From: Miscanthus floridulus
Lineage: Eukaryota; Streptophyta; Magnoliopsida; Poales; Poaceae
Assembly: GCF_019320115.1 (NCBI RefSeq)
Contig: NC_089591.1
Location: forward strand, 57,288,078-57,352,077
Direction of reading: 5' to 3'
DNA length: 64,000 bases
The notes below the pieces were generated by a model. It saw nothing but the letters and a program-made list of their open reading frames with translations. It was not told the DNA's origin and did no database searches. The position numbers and the translations under genes were made by a program. Shown one piece after another: positions 11,003 to 21,749 of the stretch (positions within the stretch are counted from its first letter, which is position 1; each line of letters opens with the position of its first letter).

Positions 11003-11526
11003 TATATGTAAAGGACCGTGGAAAAGTTTTAACAACAACGATATATTTATTTAGATTGATTATAGAAATACATCAAAAAATAACAAAAATATTAGAAATA
11101 AATTACATATACGATAACAAAGACCTTACACTAAAATTACATATACGAAAACAAAGACCTATTTACATACAGGTCAATGTTACGATCAATGTGTATCAAC
11201 ACATTATAATTTAACCACCTCGGTAGCATTCTTCTAGCACCAACTAGGGTCAAATAGCAGCGCCGAGGTGGTCTACGAGCTATACCGGTTGGAGATGACA
11301 AGGTGGCATCGATGAATCCATGCCTTTGCTGTATATGGCATTTTTCTCGGTACAGTCCACAGCACACCGGATTCAGCTCGACACCGCACTGATGAACCAA
11401 TGCCGCTCCAGGATGGGAAATTGCCCAGAGCACACCAGGTCTCTCTGGACATACAGTCCAGAGTGCACCATAGTGGATGGCTCTGTGGACCTCATGGCGT
11501 CTCCAATCTTCATCGTTGCTCTATCG

Positions 11527-13183
11527 TCAGTAGCGTTCTTCTAGTACTAGTTTTTTCTTCCAAATGCTCCCATCAGATGATGCTAATGCATTATCCCCCT
11601 TCCTAAGGATAACCTTTAGTTTGTTGAGTTCTCGAAGTATCATAGGTCCATCTCGATATTTTGGAGCTAAGCATTTCTCAATAGTACCATTGAAATCTTT
11701 TCTGTTCCTACGGTAAGAGTGTTCCTTAGGTAGGAACCTATGGTGTTCCATATAAACAATCTTTGAGTTATTTGGTAGATTTACCGCATCGGTGTCGTCC
11801 AAGCACTCAACACATTTAGTATAGCCTTTTGTCTTCTCTTCGGACAATGAACCTTGACCTAGCAGGTCGGTGATTGTAGCGATAAGTACTCCTTTGATCG
11901 TGACATGTTCCTTTTTATACTCGTCCCAAACATCTGGCACACCCTTTTAAAACATCTCTACTAGTTCATCGATCACTAGTTCCAGAAACACATCGATGTC
12001 ATTCCCAGGTTGTATTGGCCCTTGGATCAGTAGTGGCATCTGGATGTACGACCGCTTCATATAGACCCAAGATAGAAGGTTGTATATACAGAGCGTCATT
12101 GGCCAGGTGCTATGATTGCTTCTAACCTGGTCAAAAGCATTTATCCCATCTGTGCTCAAAGCAAACCAAATATGCCTTACCTCTCCACTGATGTCCTTAT
12201 AGAACATAGTATTGATAGTCCTCCAATCATGCCCATCGATGGGGTGCCTCATCATTGTATCTTTCTTACGCTTCGCCATGCCAGCACATCAGTTTGGCTA
12301 TCTTTGCACATGCAAACAGTCTATGCACTTGGAGAACTATAAGAAAATACCAAACGACCTTTACGGGACCTCCTCTAGTCTTGGTACCCTCATCTGACGG
12401 CTCTTCCTTATACCATAGAGCTTCACACTTGGGGCACTTATCCAAGTCTTTGTATTTTTCTTCATAGAACATAATGCAATCATTAGAACACGCATGGATT
12501 TTTTCAACCTCGAGGCCGATGGGGCAGATCATTTGCTTTGCCAAGTATATCTTTTCTGGCAACTCGTTTTTTTCTGGGAGGATTTTCCTTATTATGTCCA
12601 ACAACTGATCAAAGCCTTTATCACTCAATCCGTTTGTCAATTTGAATTCTAACAGCATGATGTCGGTTTTCAGTTTGTTCATTAGATAATTCTTATACAA
12701 TGGTGTGTTGTCATCTTGTCTTATTTTCTCTAGTTTTCTCAGCTGTCTTTCACTAAAACATTTGGTCTCTACATTACGTAGCAGCTGAGAAATGCCATCG
12801 TTATCCTCGGTGTCGTCAACTAGCGTGTTCCTAAACACATTATTAACTGTGGCCATAGGTTCCGTGTTGACACCGGGTTCCTCGTTAGCATCATGGATGG
12901 CTACGTCAAGCATGTCCACATCATCATCATTTTCCTGTGGAACATTTACACCAACCTCGCTATGCATAGTCCATATCGTATAGTTTGGCATGAACCCTCT
13001 GGTAATCAAGTGCGATCGTATAGACTCAATTTGACGAAAGTTCCTTTGATTATTGCAATTTTTGCATGGGTAGAAGACAAGGTTTCCATTCCCAGCATGG
13101 GCTTTGGCATCGGTGATAAACTGGCTGACGCCATGCATGTACCGTATGTCCATTCGGGGTAGATGCATCCACTCTCGATCCAT
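11527..13183 (-). pseudogene. TNP2-type CACTA transposase, broken and C-terminally truncated
   Basis: The minus-strand ATG at 13183 opens MDREWMHLPRM, the characteristic start of the transposase-associated domain, with YPCKNCNNQ and IRSHLITRGFMPNYTIW shortly after. Later blocks are ICPIGLEVEKIHACSNDC with YKDLDKCPKCEALWY, then HPIDGHDWRTIN, VRHIWFALSTDGINAFDQV (a likely catalytic Asp region) and WPMTLCIYNLLSW of the Transposase_21 core. A frameshift lies near 12279-12266 and a TAA at 11947-11949, with the frame continuing to 11527. The remaining C-terminus is missing. Intact family members cut and paste CACTA elements by binding the subterminal repeats, and this copy cannot. Confidence 0.85.
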
Positions 13184-13369
13184 CTCTGTACAAAAAAATA
13201 TTGAGATAGTAATTACAAAGAATTAATAAGAAATCAAGCTTCATAAACAACAATTGTAGCTCAAAAGTACCATTTTTTAAAAATATTATTGTACACTAAT
13301 TATTAAAAAATTAAAATTGGTAGCCCTGGCCCTGTAAATTGAAAATCGTTGTAAAAACAATTATTGCAC

Positions 13370-13642
13370 AATAATAAAGAACAACTATTCTACTCCATGC
13401 CACATAAAAATGAAGACACTTATTTTAAAAAAGACTAAAATTAGAGACATGATCATGAACAACAATGTAGCTCCAAACAATGTCCATATAAATTGAAAAA
13501 CGCAGCCCCATAAAAAAAATTGCACAATAATGAAGGATAATTATTCTACTCTACGCCACATAAAAATGGAGACACTAATTTAAAAAAAAAATCTAAAATT
13601 AGAGACATGATCATGAACAACAATGTAGCTCCAAACAATACG
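13370..13642. repeat. Direct duplication of about 115 bp upstream of TNP2
   Basis: 13370-13483 and 13528-13642 are near-identical: both carry TATTCTACTC, GCCACATAAAAATG, ATTAGAGACATGATCATGAA and TGTAGCTCCAAACAAT. They lie between the TNP2 start and the right transposon end, so they are 5' untranslated or promoter DNA of the element. The rest of 13184-14112 is AT-rich with no gene seen. Confidence 0.7.
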
Positions 13643-14112
13643 TTGTTATGTGACACATAGATTAATTTTCTCAATAAATTATAAAAAAATCTACTCTACT
13701 TCTAAGAACTAATTATAGCATCACATATTAACAATGATGATCTTGACCACCATAGAATAATTAGTTAGTAATTTAAATATGTTCATAGACACCAACATTT
13801 TGGATGATGAATTCACCATAATTTGAGCCTTGCACAAATATCCAATTAGAAAAGTGCTCTCTAGAATGAAGAACTAGAATGAGAATCAAGCAATGTAGCC
13901 ATCAAAACGAAGCTAATTAAGCAATAAAATCAAAGGAGTGGATGTTTGCTACTAACCTTAAAGCAAAAAGATCAAGCCATTCTTCAAAATTCAAGCGCTA
14001 GCTTCATGGTGAAGAGCAGCCGCAACAATAGAGGGAAGGGCCCAAATGCGCACCTCTGTTCTCGGGATGGAAGAGAGGAGGAAGGAGAGGACGGCTGCAG
14101 CCTTTTTTGCTG

Positions 14113-14391
14113 TAAGCTTATCACCGTCGGTTCTTGGCTAGAACCGACAATGATAGAGCCCAATCACTGTCGGCTCTTGGCTTGAACCGGCAGTGATATA
14201 TGGCTGTCAAGCCACTGCCGATTAGAGACACAGACCGACAGTGATAGTTGTCATCACTGCCGGTTTGATCACATCCCAAATCAATTTCTGGTTTTCAGAG
14301 CTAAGAACAAACAGTGAATGGTCAACACTCTTGGTTCTCCTAATTCCGACAGTGATGAAGCCGACAATGAAGTGCTATTCTATAGTAGTTG
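14113..14391 (-). repeat. CACTA 5' terminal region: subterminal repeats and terminus
   Basis: At least six copies of TCACTGTCGG / CCGACAGTGAT-type motifs occur in both orientations, ending with AGTGCTATTCTATAGTAGTTG. Read on the minus strand the end is close to CACTACTATAGAATAGCACT, with one extra A after the first C. This is the transposase-binding end that precedes the TNP2 gene. Confidence 0.65.
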
Positions 14392-15442
14392 TTCATGCAC
14401 AAGCACAAATGACTTTTTTTAGAATAGCATAAAGAACAAGTTGCCGCAAGCGTCAATTGGCTTTCAGCGAGGAAATGCTGTACTTGTACGTACAACCATG
14501 CTAAGCACACGCCCACAAGAGAATATGTACCTCGAGGCCCAAAAGGAGAATAATAATTGATCCACACCAAATGCAGGCCCAAAAAAATGTCGGCCGCCTC
14601 ATATAAAAAGGATAGTCAATTCTCAAAGAAAAAAAATCTAAAAAAGATAGTACGGCCCCCCTAAAACAAAGCCCACTAGTAAACCGTCACCGAAATTCTT
14701 AATGCAGCATAGGTTAGATAGAGCATCTCAAGAATCTCTTTAAATCTAATTCCCATATATATTCTTACATAATGTCATCTTAAAAAAAATCCACCCTAAA
14801 TGTTTCTCTCTCCCAGCAGTTTTCCCATCACCCCAAATTTTAAATTGATTCAAAAAATATTGCTTCTTTCAATTATATCTAACATGCATAAAAACAAAAC
14901 AAAATATATAGGACCCGTGCATTTATAATTGAGAAAAAAACTTATAAGATTGATGCAGAGGTTCTGAAAGAGGACGTGCTTGGTACCTAGGAAAGCTACC
15001 TGGCCGGCCCACATAACAATCACATGCATCCAAATTTTGTTGTCTATCATCAGATCTTACTGCCTCTGGTCTAGATAACTTTCTGAAGACTTCAATCAAA
15101 CAGGCCCTAATAAGTGCACAAAAATATGGATGTGGAAGACGACACCAACCCAATATACGCCATGCTCCACTATATGTATAGATCCTATTTTGCATTGCAT
15201 GTGTCTAGCGCTTTAATTTATGTTGATTGCCTCATTAGGCTATAGGTTTCAAACGAGCCGGTGTCTCAAACGTCATGGAATCAACTAGTCATGCGTTCAA
15301 CACAAAATAGAGCACAAAATAATAATTTAAACAAGTAATTGCACAATTACGAGCAATAAAACACCAGAAACAGGAACACAGAAAATGTAACCTCTAAATA
15401 GAGCATCAATAGATAGATAATATTATTAGAAAAATAAATTGG
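14392..15442. other. Intergenic, nothing recognised
   Basis: This is AT-rich single-copy-looking DNA. Short frames here lack any motif, and I see no RNA gene or complete repeat. Confidence 0.4.
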
Positions 15443-15444
15443 TA

Positions 15445-15498
15445 CTCTCTCCGTCCAAAAAAAAAACCTTATCAAACTATCTAAAGTTTGACTAAATT

Positions 15499-15576
<78 letters not shown>

Positions 15577-15733
15577 TCAAATTATTATTATTAGATTTTT
15601 CATGGAGCATATTTTTATAGCATACCTATTTTGTATAAAAAATGCTAATAAATTTCTCTATAAATTTAGCCAACCTCTAGAAAGTTTGACTTAAGATAAA
15701 ACTAAAATATTAAGTTTTTTGGGACAAAGGGAG
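15445..15733. mobile_element. Stowaway-like MITE (Tc1/mariner)
   Basis: It begins CTCTCTCCGTCC and ends GGGACAAAGGGAG, imperfect inverted repeats of the Stowaway CTCCCTCCGT type, and is flanked on both sides by TA (15443-15444 and 15734-15735), the family's target. It carries no gene. An (AAT)n tract has expanded inside it. Confidence 0.75.
15501..15576. repeat. (AAT)n microsatellite inside the MITE
   Basis: About 25 uninterrupted AAT units. The poly-leucine minus-strand frame that spans it is an artefact of this repeat. Confidence 0.9.
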
Positions 15734-15735
15734 TA

Positions 15736-16170
15736 CTATTTTCACCTTTTTTATTTACAACAAGTTAATATGATTTTTTTTAAATAAAAAAATCATTATT
15801 TTTTTAGAAAATAAAAAAGGCGTCACGTTGCTGAAGATGGAGGACATGACAATGATGCTTGTGATTGACGCGAATCGAGATGTATACCACACCGGATTTT
15901 GTACCATCTCCCAACTTCACTGCAGTCCAAAACACATATGGAAGGAGGAATGTGCTCAAATGGAAACATGGGCTGCCAATTAAGTCTACTAAGTACAGTC
16001 CAATGTATAGCCCAATGCAAGATAGGTCCAGGCCGTGTTTGGATCTCATTTTGGATTCTAGATAAGAAATGAGGGGTATTGGATCTCATTATTATAGTAA
16101 TTATTGACTTTGCGTAATGAAAATCTCCAAATAGTAGGTTTATGGTACATAGTTGCATTCTAGAATATAA
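15736..16170. other. Intergenic, with a possible MITE end at 16031
   Basis: No gene is seen. The phrase GGCCGTGTTTGGATCTC at 16031 resembles the GGCCNTGTTTGGAT ends of grass hAT/Harbinger MITEs. Its partner could be the complement of ATCCAAACAGGGCC ending at 32700, which would make an outer element interrupted by everything between. No matching target duplication was found, so this is tentative. Confidence 0.3.
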
Positions 16171-16938
16171 GCCCCCTGTTCGGGGGAGCGTTTGCTCAGC
16201 TCCTAAGAAAGATAAGCAAATAATCCCGCCCAAACGCCCAACGATAGGGGCTGGTCGCGAAGGCGTGTCCGTAACTCCCGGTCGCCCGCAACGTTGCCCG
16301 AATCGCGAGCCCGGCTTCGCGATTTGGAAAACGCAGACGCGTTTCCTCTCCCTGCCCCTCCCTCCTGACCCGAGCACTTGGCTTTCCTCTCGTGCGCTCC
16401 CGTCCTCGACGCCGACTCCCCTCCCCACTGGCGCCTGCCTCTCCGCCGTCGTCTTCCATCTTCCCCTTCGGCCTAGCCATCACCTCCTCTAGCCAGATCT
16501 GCCAGCGATTCGCCTCCCCTCCCCTGCCCTTCGTTGGATATCAAGGAAGGGCGCCGGTGCCCCTCCCCTTCCCTCCATCGAATCTCCAGCAAGGGCGCTG
16601 ACTCCCCTCTCCTCCCCTCCACCGGAGCTCCAGCAATGGCGTCGGCTTCCCTCCCCTCCCCTCTTTCGGATCTCTCGCGGAAGGGCTCCGGATCTTCGAC
16701 CTCGACGTCCTTGATGGCCTCCACCAAGCTACCCACTGCCTGCTACCCTCCACCAAGCTACCCACTGCCTGCTACCCTCCCATGCATCCCCACCACCGAC
16801 TGCCCTCTGGCAAGGTGAGCACGCAAGCTCTTCTGGTAGATGTAGAGCACCTGCATGTCCATTTGATGTCTTTTTTATACCTCATAGCACAAGTAGACAG
16901 TAGTGTTGGTGGAAATTCAGATTTGATGCACTTTATAG

Positions 16939-17874
16939 ATGGAAAAACCAGGAAAGCCTCATGCAAAATGGGATCCTTTTGTCGCCAAAGTTTTCAATGA
17001 AATATGCGTAGAAGAAGTGCTTGCCCATAATAGGCCACACAATTGCTTGAATAGTGTGGGTTATGCTAATTTGGTGAAGAAGTTCTTTGAGCGAACAAAG
17101 AGGCCATATGACAAAGAACAAATGAAGAACAGATGGGATGTACTGAAGAAGAAATATATAAAGTGGAAGACCTTGAACATCAGAGCCACCGGTTTGGGAA
17201 GGGATCATGTGACCGGATGTATTTATGCTAGTGATGCATGGTGGGCAGAGCAAAATGCGGTGAGTAGTCATCATTTTGAATTTCAGTACTTGAGATGTCA
17301 TCCTCTAATTGTCCTCATTTAATGTTTTAGGCTATGCCAGGTTGTATAACTTTCAAAAGTGCAGTTCTTGAGCAGGAGGACATGATGCGGATAATGTTTG
17401 ATGCTATTAGTGTGACTAATGACACCTCATATGTTCCTGGAAGTGGTCATGATGATGGAGAGGGTGAGGAGCATGAGGCCGATCATGGTGATGATGACAG
17501 TGGGAGAGTCAAAGGGAGTGGTTCACCACAGGTCACACCAAATGCTAATAAGAGGCCTACACAAGGTTCCCCTCTGGAAAGAAAAAGAAGACATATAGAG
17601 GTCAACTTATGAAGAGGTTGGTCGACACATATGAGAAGAAGGCCTAAAGCAGTGAAAATTCAGCAACTTCTCATGGGGTTGATCATGTTAGAGATGAGAT
17701 TGGGGCTATGTTGGAGCAAGTCATTAGTGATGGAGCTAAAGAAGGGAGTAATGAACACTACTATGCCACCCAACTTCTTAAGAAAAAGGAAAACCATGAT
17801 GTGTTCATTACTTTGAAGACACCTAATGGAAGGCTTAATTGGCTGAGGAGGGCATGGGAGGACCGGAACAATTA
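16939..17874 (+). pseudogene. Harbinger ORF1: Myb/SANT-like DNA-binding protein (broken)
   Basis: Exon 1 (16939-17259) encodes [18 protein letters not shown], then [20 protein letters not shown] and [19 protein letters not shown], a trihelix/Myb-like domain of the kind found in L10-interacting MYB proteins and in Harbinger ORF1. A GT-AG intron (17260-17330) joins it in phase to exon 2, AMPGCITFKSAVLEQEDMMR. After an acidic/glycine linker the frame shifts near 17578. The other frame reads TYRGQLMKRLVDTYEKKA, then TAA, and continues to a TAG at about 17874. The intact protein would work with the transposase to bind element ends. Confidence 0.65.
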
Positions 17875-18060
17875 GTGTTGTTATGTAGTCAAATAAATTG
17901 TTGAGTTCTAGACATTATTATTTGATGTTTTATGTAATGGACACATTATTTGATGTTTTATGTTATGACTTTGCTTGTGCAAATAATTATTTGGTGCATA
18001 TGTTGCCTTTGTTTCTTTGCTCATGCTTCATAATGTGTACTTATTTAGGTATTGAAATCA

Positions 18061-18832
18061 AGATGAGTACCTCCAATGATGGAAATCAGGATGAGTCGGG
18101 TAGCGATGAGGATTTAATGGTTGCATATATTGCATTGGAATTGATGGGCTCAAGTACTAGTGCTGCAAAGAAGGAGATGGTTCCAACTGTACCAAGGATG
18201 ATAGGCATCCAGGGGGTTGAAACCCAACTAAATGACAGAGTCGAGTGCTACAACATGCACAGAATGTCATGGTGGTTTGTGACTTCGATATGCGGTTCAC
18301 ATTTGTTGTCACGGATTGGGTTGGATCTGCTCATGACACTCAGGTATTTTTGGATACTTTAGTCACCTAGAAGGATAAATTTCCACATCCACCTAAGGCA
18401 AGTACTACCTCATTGATTCTAGGTATCCTAATAGAAAAGGATATCTAGCACCTTACAAGGGACAAAGGTATGTATCATGCGCCCAAAATGGCAATATGGG
18501 CGACATCTAGTGGGATCGAAGGAGGTGTTCAACTAAGCTCATGCATCCCTCCAAAATGTGATTGAGTGGTCATTTGGAGTTCTCAAGATGAAGTGGGCCT
18601 CTTGCAGTTACCTAGCTATCCAATTGAGAAGCAATCAATGATTATCGTTGCTTGCATGGCTCTCCATAATTTCATTAGAGACAATGCCATAAATGATGAA
18701 CATTTTGAAACCTATGTGGAAGATAGTAGTGGTGTTGGGTCCCAAGTTCCTACAACTGATGGTACTATTTCGGCGGATGATATGGATATGCGTGCTTTCC
18801 ATGATGCTATTGCTTTTGCTTTGGTTGGGTGA
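18061..18832 (+). pseudogene. Harbinger DDE transposase (HARBI1-like), broken
   Basis: Fragments in shifting frames match a Harbinger nuclease: an acidic N-terminus from ATG 18063 (EDLMVAYIALELMGSSTSAA), then FTFVVTDWVGSAHDTQVF (catalytic Asp region), HASLQNVIEWSFGVLKMKWA, and IVACMALHNFIRDN near the end, closing at TGA 18830-18832. The segment that should hold the earlier catalytic residues is missing between about 18245 and 18280, and several stops intervene. The gene is therefore both internally deleted and frameshifted. Confidence 0.7.
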
Positions 18833-18975
18833 TTCATTGTTAGGAACTTGAGTATTTTGTAGCAATAACATTAATCAAATGGGCATTATTTTGGACTAAT
18901 GGAACCATATTTCTATCTCAAATTTTACAAATATTGCCATCATTGCCTTCAGATCACTATAACAAACCAAAAGAG

Positions 18976-18980
18976 GTAAC
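18976..18980. repeat. Target-site duplication GTAAC, left of A1
   Basis: GTAAC directly precedes the 5' LTR and is repeated directly after the 3' LTR at 32451-32455, proving one insertion event of the whole 13.47 kb unit. Confidence 0.92.
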
Positions 18981-19360
18981 TGTCGGTGTGGGACCCACGG
19001 GATACCCTGCAAGGAAGGGAGAAGATCTAGTCTAACTAGGATTCTTTCTCTGTAATCTTAGTAGTAGTATTATTCTATAATCCTACTAGGAACTCTCATT
19101 GTAAACCAACTAGGATTCTGACCTCCTGGCTATATAAAGGAGGGCAGGGTCCCTAGAGACACGATTTTGACAACACAACACTTGACAATCAATCCAACGC
19201 AAAGGCTAAACGCCAACTAGATTACTCGATCACGGTCAAGGCCCGAACCAGGATAAATCGACTGTCTCTTACATTTACCGTCGAGTTCTGCATAGGCTGA
19301 AGCCCGAACATACTGCCCCAGGTACCCCTATGGTAGGCTATCGGTGGTGAAACATCGACA
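18981..19360 (+). repeat. 5' LTR of A1 (380 bp)
   Basis: It begins TGTCGGTGTG and ends AACATCGACA. It aligns end to end with 32071-32450. The inner TATA box is at 19131. Confidence 0.95.
19131..19140 (+). promoter_or_regulatory. TATA box in the A1 5' LTR
   Basis: TATATAAAGG is followed by AGGGCAGGG. The same sequence occurs in the 3' LTR (at 32221) and, inverted, in the A2 and B LTRs, as expected for the element's promoter. Confidence 0.75.
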
Positions 19361-19380
19361 GCTGGCACGCCAGGTAGGGG
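19361..19380 (+). other. Primer-binding site of A1
   Basis: GCTGGCACGCCAGGTAGGGG immediately follows the 5' LTR and begins TGGC after a short spacer, as is usual for RIRE2-like elements. A2 has the same site inverted at 50362-50381 with GCGCGCC in place of GCACGCC. I did not assign the tRNA. Confidence 0.7.
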
Positions 19381-19423
19381 ATTTCGGCGACTTTGCATCC
19401 AAGAGCTCGATGGACCTGACAAC

Positions 19424-21748
19424 ATGATCTTCTCGAAAGGATCAACCTTCATCTTTGGCTCATGGATCTGCGAGGCGGACGACAATGGCAAGCTCCAAAG
19501 CCATCTCCTCGAAGATTCAAATCACCACGAAGACCATTCTATTTCAGTGACTATGATAGATCAACTTGCTGGAAGATTCGCGCAGCTCACGATGTTCGAT
19601 CCAACTCAGATTTCACGACTTTGCTCATCCGACTCAAACTCAGGTTCCGCATCCGAAATGGAGTCTTACCTGAGTTCTTTTGAGAAACCTAGTTCTTTTT
19701 CGATGGGGCTTAAGAATGTGGCCTTGGCCTATCAAGAATACAACTCGGAGTACACTCAGAGTCTTTTTAAGAAGTCGGTTCCTTTTCCGATCGGTCTCCA
19801 CAACATGGCAATGTCTTATCAAACATGGCCTGAAGGATTCCTCGATCCGGTGCTTAGAATGCCACTGAAAGGAGCCCAGGAAGGTCTTATGTTAACTATA
19901 ATATCTCAAGACTGCATCGTCCACTGGCCAGGTTCTGTTCCTGAGGATAGCAGCACCCAACTAGTCGACAATACGACAACAGCAATTCTACCCTACCAAG
20001 AAGGAGACTCAATATGTGACCTTGAAGCCTCTACTAAAGTTATCAACTACTTCGACAGTGTGGAAACCGACGCTGATAGCGGAGCAATTCACACATGAGA
20101 AGTATTCATGATTCGCTGCCCTCGATCACCATTGGTCCACCTAGAAGTGCCTGATGTCAGGTCATTGGATGAATCTGAGTCCAACATATCACCCTTTACC
20201 TAGGGGCACGATGGTGAGACCGAGAGTTAGAGGCAAGCCAGAGAGAGAAAGAACAAATTGAAACAAGGATGTCAACGCCGTGCTAGGCAGCGCAAGGAAG
20301 CTTAGATCAGATATGAGTCAGATCTAGCCGAGTACAATAGAAGAAAATTAGTGCGAGAGGTCAAAGAAGGACGAGCGGCGAATACACCCTATGATAAGAT
20401 CCGAGAAGCACTAGAAGAACTCAGAGCGACTTCACATCCCAATGAAAAATAAGAACAGCTCTGGGATTTTCTTCGATCAACAGTCCTAAGGACGCACAAT
20501 GGAAGGACCTGCTCAAGACTACCTACCAGGTCCACATCTCATGAGCAGGAAGATTAAAATCAAAGGAAGTCCGCTTTCGAGAGACTTGGACCAAGTGGAA
20601 GTCACAATAGAGAAAGTAGAAGAAACCATAGTCAAAACGACCAAGTCGAACAACCAAGAAAGGACAGAAGCGAAGCACCTACTCGGACGGCCACGTGAAA
20701 CTACTCTCACCAAGACAATAGTTGGCAAGAAGGGGGCGCTGAATCAGAATACACAGAAGCCAGAACGCATGATAGATTCCCCTATTTTGCAAACAGACTT
20801 GCTTCAATACGACTACCTCACAAGTTCAAGCCGTCCAACCACTCCAAGTATGATGGCAAGACCGAACCAAGGCAGTGGCTCAAGATTTCCTCGCAATCGA
20901 TTGAATTGGCCAGAGGAGACGATGATATCAAGACCTTGTTCTTTCCCATGGCCCTAGAAACCATGCCCCTTCAATGGTTTGACAAATTGAATCCAGGATC
21001 AATCAGAAATTGGGAGGACTTGCAAAGAGTTTTCTGTGAAAATTTTGCGGGTATCATTACACACCTAATCACCCATGCAGAGTTAAAAGGACTTAAGCAG
21101 AAAGGAGGTGAAAGTCTAAAAAATTACTATCGACGATTTGGCAAACTAAGAGCTCAAGTACATGACATCACCCAACAAGAAGTAATTGAAGCTTTCTCTC
21201 ATGGAATCATGGCTAGGTGGCAATTTCAAGACTTCTACAAAGAAAACCCAAGAAACAATGAAGAATTCAGACGAATAGTGGAAAAGATGATTACTACAGA
21301 GGAAAAAACATGAGAAAGGTTCCTGGATAGAAACAACCGAGACAACCTGGACAAGCAAAATCATCGAAACAACAGACATCAGGAAAGAAAACGTGGACCA
21401 GACAACACCGTAGCAGTGACTGACAAATCAAGGAAGTTTTCCAAGCCCAGAAGGTATGACGACATTGAAAACATGCATTGCATCTTGCACCCTAAAGGAA
21501 ATCACACCATCGGAGATTGCTACACCTTCAAAGATCCATACACAAGAAAAGATAGTAAGGAGAATACCAAAGAAGGCAATCAGACAAAAGAAGAAGACAA
21601 CCATAAAGACAAGGGATTCCAAAAATCTAGGGGGACAATAGCAGTAATCTTTGTTGGGGTTCTAGATTCCAGAAGCAAACATCAAGAAAAGCTAGCACTA
21701 CAAACCATCATGGCAACAGAACCGGCTACTCCAAGATATCTCAACTAG
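19424..21748 (+). pseudogene. gag of Tat element A1 (broken)
   Basis: The ATG at 19424 opens MIFSKGSTFIFGSWICEADD, also present in A2, and this frame stops at 20096-20098. After a degenerate linker the capsid-like domain reappears (LFFPMALETMPLQWFDKL, WEDLQRVFCENF, GLKQKGGESLKNYYRRF, about 20906-21313), closed by a TGA. A zinc-binding motif of the C-x2-H-x4-H-x4-C type (CILHPKGNHTIGDC) lies near 21480-21525 in the same frame. The protein would form the virus-like particle. Stops at 20098 and 21313 and the changed frame around 20499-20957 make it non-functional. Confidence 0.8.
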
Positions 21749-21749
21749 A

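Larger units (their letters stand above)
2770..14391 (-). mobile_element. CACTA (En/Spm) DNA transposon, interrupted and left-truncated
   Basis: Two minus-strand pseudogenes typical of grass CACTA elements lie in transposon order: TNP2 transposase (11527-13183) upstream and a Ulp1-like ORF (about 3226-4874) downstream. The right edge has a cluster of TCACTGTCGG / CCGACAGTGAT subterminal repeats and ends AGTGCTATTCTATAGTAG, the complement of a CACTACTATAGAATAG-like terminus with one extra base, at about 14391. No CACTA terminus is visible at 2770, so the left end was lost at a deletion junction with the truncated LTR. A 3.6 kb solo LTR sits at 5248-8847. Without it the remnant is about 8 kb. 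Assigning everything to one element rather than two adjacent ones is inference. Confidence 0.6.

Noticed and set aside
2770..14391. A single intact CACTA element
   Set aside because: No left terminus is present, the ORFs are broken and the internal repeat clusters could come from more than one element, so it is reported as a truncated, interrupted remnant.
15347..15610. 87-residue minus-strand frame with a long leucine run
   Set aside because: The leucine run is the (AAT)n microsatellite read in one frame. There is no other support for a gene.
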